Source of the DNA: Anaerolineae bacterium
GTDB lineage: Bacteria > Chloroflexota > Anaerolineae > JADYZS01
Assembly (NCBI GenBank): GCA_020853075.1
Contig: JADYZS010000453.1
Span: forward strand, 1-11,316
Direction of reading: 5' to 3'
Length of the DNA stretch: 11,316 nucleotides
Made by a program: the position numbers and the translations under genes. Shown piece after piece: positions 6,280-11,316 of the stretch (positions are counted from its first letter, which is position 1; every line of letters starts with the position of its first letter). The notes beneath the pieces were generated by a model. That model did not search any database and was not told the origin of the DNA. It saw only the letters and a list, made by a program, of their open reading frames with translations.

Positions 6280-6348
6280 ACCGCGGAGAACGCAGAGAGT
6301 GCAGAGACAATGGAGCATTGCCTCTGCGGTCTCTGTGATCTCTGCGGT
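6280..6348. repeat. 33-bp-arm hairpin built from GCAGAGA units
   Basis: Arm 6280-6312 and arm 6316-6348 pair at 27 of 33 positions with no bulge and a three-base loop (GAG). Each arm repeats CGCAGAGA-like units about every 10 bases. Hairpins made of CGCAGAGA/TCTCTGCG units are frequent dispersed intergenic repeats in several bacterial phyla. It follows the SPFH stop by 15 bases and might slow or end that transcript, though only a weak T-rich stretch follows. Confidence 0.75.
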
Positions 6349-6384
6349 TCCATTCCTTGTATCTATCACTGCTGCCGTAGGACG

Positions 6385-6999
6385 ATGCGGATGGCACGAT
6401 CCCCTAAGAGCACAGGCGGCTGGCTGAGCCGGAGCCGCGGCTACCTCTTGCTCTCTATGCTCTGGCTTGCCGTCCTCGGCGCGGTTGTCTATCTCCTGCG
6501 CCGCCCGGAAGATGCTCCCTTTGCCGTCGTGCCCCCGCCCGCGACCTTCACCCCCGCGCCCGGCCCCACCTCGGCACCGTTGCGAGTGGACGTCGCGGGC
6601 GCGGTCGTTCAGCCCGATGTGTACGTACTCCCGCTGGGTAGCATCGTGCGCGATGCCATTCGCGCGGCAGGCGGGGCGTCCCCTGACGCCGACATTGCCC
6701 AGGTCAATCAGGCTATGCCGCTACGGGATGGGATGCAGGTCTATGTTCCGCGCCGGGGCGAAATGGCGCGCGTCGTTCCCGCCACGTCCGCCGCGTCCGC
6801 GCCTGCCACGCCTGGCGGCAAGGTGAATATCAACACGGCCAGCCTTGAGGAGTTGGACACGCTGCCCGGCGTCGGGCCGGCGACGGCGCAGAAGATCGTC
6901 GCCGGAAGACCCTACGTCACCGTTGAAGATATCCTGCGCGTCCCCGGCATCGGCCCGGCCACTTTTGAGAAACTGAAGGGCCTCATTGTCACCCAATAG
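6385..6999 (+). CDS. ComEA-like DNA-binding protein (SLBB plus helix-hairpin-helix)
   Basis: This 204-residue protein has an N-terminal membrane anchor (about 19-37) and a Pro-rich spacer (49-65). An SLBB-type domain (about 66-123: RVDVAGAVVQPDVYVLPLG through VNQAMPLRDGMQVYVP) follows. A C-terminal double helix-hairpin-helix (147-204) begins VNINTASLEELDTLPGVGPATA and has a second hairpin, PGIGPATF. The order matches ComEA, the membrane-anchored receptor that binds incoming double-stranded DNA outside the cell during natural transformation. ComEC, the usual neighbour, is not in the window. The start is 6385 (or 6391, preferred by AGGA at 6379-6382). The longer frame from 6310 begins inside the hairpin repeat and adds a Cys-rich, unlikely stretch. 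Confidence 0.9.
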   Translation: MRMARSPKSTGGWLSRSRGYLLLSMLWLAVLGAVVYLLRRPEDAPFAVVPPPATFTPAPGPTSAPLRVDVAGAVVQPDVYVLPLGSIVRDAIRAAGGASPDADIAQVNQAMPLRDGMQVYVPRRGEMARVVPATSAASAPATPGGKVNINTASLEELDTLPGVGPATAQKIVAGRPYVTVEDILRVPGIGPATFEKLKGLIVTQ

Positions 7000-7037
7000 C
7001 ATCTCATACCGGAAATAGCTTGCTCTGAAGGAGTGCC

Positions 7038-7193
7038 ATGAACCAGTTTCGCGCCATCATGGCGGCTTTTCTGACCAACCTGGATCAACCGCTGCCGTGG
7101 CCGACGAAGGTGCGGCTCCTGGTGCGCAATTTGTCTCTGCGGGTGGTCAAACGCCAGACCTGCTGCGGCCACCCCGGCGAGCCAGGCTGCTGA
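7038..7193 (+). CDS. 51-residue protein ending in a CCGHPGEPGC motif
   Basis: The frame begins MNQFRAIMAAFLTNLDQPLP, continues with a basic stretch (KVRLLVRNLSLRVVKR, about 24-39) and ends QTCCGHPGEPGC followed by TGA. AAGGAG (7028-7033) lies just before ATG, a good ribosome-binding site. The three clustered Cys plus His (residues 42, 43, 45, 51) at the very end, the Gly/Pro turns between them and the basic middle suggest a small metal-binding or membrane-surface protein. That is inference. I do not recognise a named family with certainty, though short proteins with such an ending seem familiar from related bacteria. It begins 38 bases after comEA and could be in its operon. Confidence 0.65.
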   Translation: MNQFRAIMAAFLTNLDQPLPWPTKVRLLVRNLSLRVVKRQTCCGHPGEPGC

Positions 7194-7272
7194 CAGGTTG
7201 CACCAGACGAGTCCCGTGCGAACTCTCACCCCCATCCACACTAATTGAAACCGATTTACGCCATCTGCGCAT

Positions 7273-7325
7273 TTGGAGAATTTGATAAGATGTGGTACTA
7301 TCCCTGCCCACAATGCTGATACAAT
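7273..7325 (+). promoter_or_regulatory. Candidate promoters for the Tat-signal gene
   Basis: Two overlapping possibilities are seen. One is TTGGAG (7273-7278), 17 bases, then TACTAT (7296-7301) with TG before it. The other is an extended -10, TGATACAAT (7317-7325), without a good -35 box. Either would start RNA 45-75 bases before the GTG at 7380. I cannot tell which is used. Confidence 0.35.
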
Positions 7326-7379
7326 AGAGACGCAAGAAAAGTACAGAGAGATTGACTTGTCGGTGAGGATTATACGACG

Positions 7380-7817
7380 GTGTTTTCGGTGAAACAGACC
7401 CGCAGATGGTTCCTGAAAATGGCCGGGGCTGCGCTGGCCGCTCTGGGCCTGCACGGGCAGAGGGCAGGGACCCTGGCCGGTGCTCCCGCTGCTTTGACTA
7501 CGCTATATTTCCTGGATCCTGAGTGGGGGCAAGGGGCTCCCGCTTGTTCCGGCGATCCGCATCAAGGCTCTCGCGATTGCCACGCGTGCACTGCCTGCCA
7601 TCAGCACGCGCTCCACAAACGCTTCGCTTCTGCCGATGCAGCCAACCGGCTGCGGGCCCATACCAGGTGCAAGTGTCTCGTCCGCTCGGCTGAGATTACC
7701 GCGCGAGAGTACCTCTCTCTCTTTGGGTCTCCCTCCGGTGCTAACCACCGCGACGAGTACGACGACCGGAGAGATATTCCCTATTCGCTGAAGCGACTTT
7801 ATCTTCCCGTCGGTTGA
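7380..7817 (+). CDS. Tat-exported protein with a Cys/His cluster
   Basis: This 145-residue protein opens with a twin-arginine signal: TRRWFLKMAG (7-16) and a hydrophobic stretch ending near AGTLAGAPA. The mature part carries six Cys (56, 67, 70, 73, 97, 99) and several His. The core is CHACTACHQHALHKRFASAD (67-86) followed by RAHTRCKC, ending in a YLSLF helix and an Asp/Arg-rich tail. Tat export suggests it folds in the cytoplasm, perhaps around a metal or cofactor, before crossing the membrane. The C-x2-C-x2-C plus C-x-C pattern could bind zinc or an Fe-S cluster. No specific function is recognised. The start is GTG 7380, with GGTGAGG about 11 bases upstream; GTG 7389 is also possible and keeps the RR motif. 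The gene ends about ten bases before the MITE-like element. Confidence 0.75.
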   Translation: MFSVKQTRRWFLKMAGAALAALGLHGQRAGTLAGAPAALTTLYFLDPEWGQGAPACSGDPHQGSRDCHACTACHQHALHKRFASADAANRLRAHTRCKCLVRSAEITAREYLSLFGSPSGANHRDEYDDRRDIPYSLKRLYLPVG

Positions 7818-7827
7818 CGCGGGATAT

Positions 7828-8248
7828 TCATAGAAAGGACGCTGAGGAAGCCGTTTCTCTAGGAGTAATGCTTGGTAGGTGGTATTGGTTACGAACGCGA
7901 TGCGGCAGAAGGTCTGACGGCAGGGGCGACCTTGTCGGTAGGCTGGATGTCGAGAGTCGGTCAAAGAATGGTATTGCTCACCGGAAGTGGTGCTAAACTA
8001 AGAACACGATAAGACGACAGATCTAATCTCGGACGATAGGTGTGATTGGCTGTACGTCAAGAATCGGTCAAGGAATAGTGTTGCTCACCGGAAGTGATGT
8101 CAAACTGAGAACGCGATGCGACGGAAGGATTGAGGTCGGGGACAACCTCGGCAGCGATCTGGAGGACGAGGGTCGGTCGTGGCTGGTGTCGTTCAACAAG
8201 TGACCTTTTAGAGGAGCGGTTCCCTCAGCGTCTTTCTTTGATAGAACT
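7828..8248. mobile_element. MITE-like element with inverted ends and internal tandem repeats
   Basis: The left end (AGAAAGGACGCTGAGGAAGC from 7832, continuing CGTTTCTCTA to 7861) is mirrored by the right end. Read on the minus strand from about 8240, that end begins AAAGAAAGACGCTGAGGGAA and continues CCGCTCCTCTA. The ends match over about 30 bp with a few mismatches and one or two indels. Between them are about three ~107 bp tandem repeats and no convincing gene. A short frame at 7814-7996 is not supported. No transposase is present. This element fills nearly all of the gap between the Tat-signal gene and the next glycosyltransferase. Ends are approximate. Confidence 0.6.
7893..8205. repeat. 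About three imperfect ~107-bp tandem repeats
   Basis: Units start near GAACGCGATGCG at 7893, GAACACGATAAG at 8002 and GAACGCGATGCG at 8109, giving spacings of 109 and 107. The best-kept part is TTGCTCACCGGAAGTG at 7974 and again at 8081, preceded in both by AATCGGTCAAGGAATAG or a close variant. The third unit is more diverged towards its end (GTCGGTCGTGGCTGGTGTCG). The copies differ at many sites, so the duplication is old. Confidence 0.65.
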
Positions 8249-8257
8249 AACCTCCGA

Positions 8258-8286
8258 TTGTCGCTCCCTCGCGCCTGTGCTACAAT
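8258..8286 (+). promoter_or_regulatory. Extended -10 promoter giving a leaderless glycosyltransferase mRNA
   Basis: TTGTCG (8258-8263), 17 bases, then TACAAT (8281-8286), with TG at 8278-8279 making an extended -10. Only eight bases lie between the -10 box and ATG 8295, so the RNA should begin at the start codon. The promoter lies just outside the right end of the MITE-like element. Confidence 0.7.
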
Positions 8287-8294
8287 AGGGCTAT

Positions 8295-10694
8295 ATGGGG
8301 CACACCGCGCTGAGAAGGATTGCCGGCAGCAACGTTGTCTCCCGGCTTGCTCTAGGCATCGCCCTCCTCCACCTGGGTCTGAGCCTCCTTTACAGCCTCG
8401 TCATCCCACCGTGGGAAGGGGTTGACGAGTGGTCCCACTACAAGTTCGCGGAATACGTGGCCCTGAACCGGGCCCTGCCTGATCCGGGGCAACGCCTGAC
8501 CACCGAATATGAGACCGACCAGGCAACGCAGCCCCCCCTCTACTATCTGCTCACTGCCCTTGCCATCGCGCCGGTTTCCCCCACAGACAACTTTGCACTG
8601 GAAGTCAACCCTTATGCGCAGCGGGGTGGCGGCATGGGTGGGGCCATAGGCGGGGCCAATTTCGCCATGCGCAAGCCCGCCCTTGAGCGATTCCCCTGGC
8701 GGGGGACGGTGCTGGCGTTGCACGTAGCCCGCCTGGTTTCTGTCCTCCTCGGTACGCTGGCTCTCTGGCCGACCTATGCTTTGGGTCGCTTTCTTTTTCC
8801 TCGCACTCCGGCCCTTGCTCTGGGGGCCATGGCGTTCCAGGCTTTCCTGCCCCAATACGTCTATATGGGGAGCATCGTCCACAACGATATTCTGGTCGCT
8901 CTCGTGGGCGGCGTCGTGCTCTATCAAGCGGTGCAGGTCGTCTGCGGCCCCTTGCGCCTGCGCAACCTGGTCATCCTCGCTGTGGCATCGGCTCTCCTTG
9001 TGTGGAGCAAAGCCAGTGGGCTGGCCCTGTTGCCGGTGGCGGCCCTGGTCTTGCTGGCCGTTGTGATACGCCTGGCGCGCAAACCGGGCAACCAGCGTCT
9101 CTTGCTTCCTCTCTCCTTCGGTCTGGTGGCGGCTTTGACGCTCCTGGTCGGCCTTTGGGCGGGCCGCAACTTCTTCATCACTGGCAAGGTCTTCCCCCGG
9201 TTTAGCAACTGGCCGCTGGAGATCCTCTACTGGATATACCGGCAACCGAGGCTGGTGTCTGCCCTCCACTGGGACATCCTTCCCCTCGCCTGGCCCAGCC
9301 TTCCCTTCACCTTCTGGGGGATGTTCGGCTGGGAGAACGTCCCGACTTACCAGTGGTTCTACCCCCTCTGCAACTACCTGGCACTGGCAGCCCTGGTTGG
9401 AATCTTGTTGCATTTCGTCCTCCCGCGCCCGGAGCCCACGCGCGGAGGTATCTTGCTGCTATTGCTGGCTGGCGCTGGCGTTGTGCTCCTGGCTATCTAC
9501 CGCGCGCTCGTTTTCCAGGGGGGATTGCCTGGTCGTTACCTGTTCCCCGCCTTGACCGGGCTCAGCATCCTGTTCGTGACGGGTGTGGCACGCCTTCTCC
9601 CTGTGAGGATCAGGGAAGCGGCTATCGCGACTATCGCGCTGACCTTTGCGCTGGTCAGCCTGACCTCCCTTTACGTTCATATCCGGCCAGCGTATGCCAT
9701 GCCCCGCTCCCTATCGCCTGCGGACATTCCGGCGGAAGCGCAACCCCTGCGGGCACGTCTGGGCGATGCGGTGGAACTGGTGGCCTACGAACTCGGTTCT
9801 ACCGAGGTGCACCCGGAGGAGGCCCTGCGGGTGACCTTCTATTGGCGGGTGTTGGCCCGCACCCCGGATAACTACACCCTGGGTATCCATATCCTGGGCC
9901 CGAACCTTGAGGATTATGGGGCACTGAACACCTACCCAGGGCAGGGGCGCTTCGCTACTTCTCGCTGGGAGCCCGGCACTCTCTTTCGGGAGACGGCGTG
10001 GATTGAGGCTCGCCCGACCGGACCGCTGCCATCGCTGGGACGCGTGAGCGTGGCCCTCTTCCCCTCGGCTACGCCCTTAGAGGGCCTGCCGGCCTTTGAT
10101 GAGCAAGGACAGCCCCTGGGAGGGAGCATCATCTTTGGGCGGCTGCGCCTGTCGCCGAAGCCGGAACAGCGCGCCACTCCGCCGCCGCTGACGCAGCCGG
10201 TGGATTTCGCTTTCGGGCCTGAGGGCAATATCCACCTGCGCAGCGCCGAACTCCCGCTGGCGGACTCGCTCTTCATCGGTTCAACCCTGACCCTCACCCT
10301 GACCTGGCAAAGCGTGAGCCCGCTGCCTGGGGGGCAGGATGTCCACGTCTTCGTGCACCTGCTGGATAGCAAGGGGAACGTCGCCCGCCAGACCGATACG
10401 CTGTTGGGAGGTGAACGTTTCCCCACAGGAATCTGGCGAGGGGGTGACTGGGTCACCAGCGTTCATCGCCTGCGGCTGTTGGGCCTGCCCGCTGGCGAGT
10501 ACCATTTGGCCGTTGGTCTCTATGGGCTGGAAAGCAGGGAGAGGTTGGCGGTGCGGGATACTGCCGGACGGGAGCAACGCGATAGACAGGTGATCCTTCG
10601 CCGCTGGCATCTCCCGCCGCCACATTTCACTTTCCTGCCCCTGACTCTGCGCGAGGAGATGGGCCCCAACCGTGCGCCCAAGAAAGGCCCATAG
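8295..10694 (+). CDS. Large GT-C membrane glycosyltransferase (DUF2142/ArnT-like) with two C-terminal beta-sandwich domains
   Basis: This 799-residue protein has an N-terminal half (about 15-465) with around ten or more membrane helices. The first loop has PPWEGVDEWSHYKF (38-51), the acidic DE motif of GT-C enzymes of the DUF2142/PMT kind, then QATQPPLYYLL (76-86). QGGLPGRYLFPAL (408-420) resembles the GRYLFP motif near the last helices. Such enzymes move sugars from polyprenyl-phosphate donors onto envelope glycans or proteins. The C-terminal third holds two similar outer beta-sandwich domains (about 483-590 and 636-772), each with a W-x-x or W-Q strand (FYWRVLARTPDNYTL, LTWQSVSPLPGGQDV), related to the end of the split glycosyltransferase at 2863-3753. 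ATG 8295 fits a promoter that leaves no leader; no Shine-Dalgarno is present. The acceptor is unknown. Confidence 0.88.
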   Translation: MGHTALRRIAGSNVVSRLALGIALLHLGLSLLYSLVIPPWEGVDEWSHYKFAEYVALNRALPDPGQRLTTEYETDQATQPPLYYLLTALAIAPVSPTDNFALEVNPYAQRGGGMGGAIGGANFAMRKPALERFPWRGTVLALHVARLVSVLLGTLALWPTYALGRFLFPRTPALALGAMAFQAFLPQYVYMGSIVHNDILVALVGGVVLYQAVQVVCGPLRLRNLVILAVASALLVWSKASGLALLPVAALVLLAVVIRLARKPGNQRLLLPLSFGLVAALTLLVGLWAGRNFFITGKVFPRFSNWPLEILYWIYRQPRLVSALHWDILPLAWPSLPFTFWGMFGWENVPTYQWFYPLCNYLALAALVGILLHFVLPRPEPTRGGILLLLLAGAGVVLLAIYRALVFQGGLPGRYLFPALTGLSILFVTGVARLLPVRIREAAIATIALTFALVSLTSLYVHIRPAYAMPRSLSPADIPAEAQPLRARLGDAVELVAYELGSTEVHPEEALRVTFYWRVLARTPDNYTLGIHILGPNLEDYGALNTYPGQGRFATSRWEPGTLFRETAWIEARPTGPLPSLGRVSVALFPSATPLEGLPAFDEQGQPLGGSIIFGRLRLSPKPEQRATPPPLTQPVDFAFGPEGNIHLRSAELPLADSLFIGSTLTLTLTWQSVSPLPGGQDVHVFVHLLDSKGNVARQTDTLLGGERFPTGIWRGGDWVTSVHRLRLLGLPAGEYHLAVGLYGLESRERLAVRDTAGREQRDRQVILRRWHLPPPHFTFLPLTLREEMGPNRAPKKGP

Positions 10695-10706
10695 CAAAGG
10701 AGAAAG

Positions 10707-11316
10707 ATGGTCATATTGGATCTCAGGAAGGACCTCAAGCACCTCTACAACCCTTCTGCCAAAGAGTTCGCGGTGGTGGATGTGCCGCCGATGAATTTCC
10801 TCATGATTGACGGCAGCGGCAACCCGAACACCTCACCGGAGTACCAGGAGGTGATGAATGTCCTCTACTCCGTCGCCTACACCCTCAAATTCGCCCTCAA
10901 GAAAGGCCGGAGCATTGACTACCCCGTGATGCCCCTGGAGGGTCTCTGGTGGGCCCAGGATATGGAGGCGTTCACTCTGGGGCGGAAGGACGACTGGCTA
11001 TGGACCATGATGATTATGCAGCCGGAGCCGGTGACAAGTGAGGATATTGCGAGGGCGTTGGCAGAGGTACGGAAGAAGAAGGACCTGCCTGCACTGGCAA
11101 GATTAAGATTTGAGCCTTATCACGAGGGCTTGTCGGTACAGATCATGTATTTTGGCCCCTACAGTGCGGAAGGGCCGACGATAGCCAGGATGCACGAGTT
11201 CATCCAGGCGCAAGGCTATGAACCGGCGGGCAAGCATCATGAAATCTATCTGGGCGACCCCCGGCGAGCCGCGCCGGAGAAACTGAAGACCGTCATCAGG
11301 CAGCCGGTCAGGCCCA
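10707..11316 (+). CDS. GyrI-like small-molecule-binding domain protein (3' end outside the window)
   Basis: 203 codons are visible, starting MVILDLRKDLKHLYNPSAKE. They match the COG4832-type GyrI-like family nearly end to end: VDVPPMNFLMIDGSGNPN, LYSVAYTLKFALKK, YPVMPLEGLWWAQDME, a middle with MMIMQPEPVT, EGLSVQIMYFGPYSAEGPT and GKHHEIYLGDPRR, ending in LKTVIRQPV. These proteins have the ligand-binding fold of SOUL/GyrI regulators without a DNA-binding domain; some members bind or hydrolyse small molecules. The exact role is not known from sequence. AAAGGAGA (10696-10703) precedes ATG 10707, 12 bases after the glycosyltransferase stop, so it is probably co-transcribed. No stop codon is reached, but the protein is nearly complete by family length. 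Confidence 0.92.
   Translation, partial: MVILDLRKDLKHLYNPSAKEFAVVDVPPMNFLMIDGSGNPNTSPEYQEVMNVLYSVAYTLKFALKKGRSIDYPVMPLEGLWWAQDMEAFTLGRKDDWLWTMMIMQPEPVTSEDIARALAEVRKKKDLPALARLRFEPYHEGLSVQIMYFGPYSAEGPTIARMHEFIQAQGYEPAGKHHEIYLGDPRRAAPEKLKTVIRQPVRP

Noticed and set aside
6310..6384. ATG 6310 as the comEA start
   Set aside because: It lies in the arm of a repeat hairpin and adds a Cys-rich stretch unlike ComEA; 6385 or 6391 leaves the normal membrane anchor at the front.
7194..7272. Imperfect inverted repeat GTTGCAC...GTGCGAAC after the 51-residue gene as a terminator
   Set aside because: The stem is short and gapped, and no T-tract follows.
7352..7376. TTGACT and TATACG as a promoter for the Tat-signal gene
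   Set aside because: The spacing is 13 bases, too short for sigma70, and the -10 box would almost touch the start codon.
7814..7996. Plus-strand frame of 60 codons after the Tat-signal gene
   Set aside because: It overlaps the Tat gene stop and lies in the MITE-like element and its repeats; no ribosome-binding site and no recognisable protein.
8352..9413. Long open frame on the minus strand (353 codons)
   Set aside because: It is antisense to the well-supported 799-residue glycosyltransferase; it is rich in Gln, Arg and Gly with no membrane or domain pattern, as expected of a GC-rich shadow frame.

Overview
The window is GC-rich (roughly 60% by eye), dense in genes on both strands and rich in small palindromic elements. 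The gene content suggests a bacterium of the Chloroflexi (Chloroflexota, perhaps an Anaerolineae-like lineage): large GT-C membrane glycosyltransferases with C-terminal beta-sandwich domains, PspC/toastrack envelope proteins, and a Tat-exported Cys/His protein. That assignment is inference from gene style, not from a marker gene.

Region by region. (1) 1-118: the last codons of an upstream gene, then a terminator-like hairpin. (2) 97-2249 (+): a three-gene membrane-stress type cluster: an 8-helix protein with a 53-residue internal repeat, a PspC-domain protein, and a LiaI/LiaF-like membrane protein ending in a toastrack beta-helix with a 21-residue repeat. (3) 2256-2864 (+): rplI (ribosomal protein bL9) with its own sigma70 promoter and a strong terminator shared with the convergent gene. 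(4) 2863-5046 (-): a DUF2723-type glycosyltransferase gene that appears to be cut in two by a ~247 bp foldback element (about 3678-3924). Both halves are in the same frame and only one TAA in the element separates them. The upstream half has an excellent promoter placed so that its mRNA is nearly leaderless. (5) 5067-5338 (-): a cold-shock domain gene whose N-terminus lacks the RNP1 motif and whose start codon lies at the tip of a 13-bp hairpin. (6) 5340-6999 (+): a stomatin/SPFH protein behind a good promoter, a 69-base hairpin repeat, and a ComEA-type DNA-binding protein. (7) 7038-7817 (+): a 51-residue protein ending in CCGHPGEPGC and a Tat-signal protein with a Cys/His cluster. (8) 7818-8294: no convincing gene. 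It holds a ~420 bp MITE-like element with inverted ends and about three ~107 bp tandem repeats inside, then a promoter. (9) 8258-11316 (+): a 799-residue GT-C glycosyltransferase, again apparently leaderless, followed 12 bases later by a GyrI-like-domain protein that runs off the window.

How the genes work together: most products act at or across the cell envelope (stress-sensing membrane proteins, two polyprenyl-sugar-type glycosyltransferases, SPFH scaffold, DNA-uptake protein, Tat-exported protein). The glycosyltransferases share a C-terminal beta-sandwich module. No defence system, prophage, CRISPR array, tRNA or rRNA was seen. The most unusual feature is how often short palindromic elements have affected genes here.
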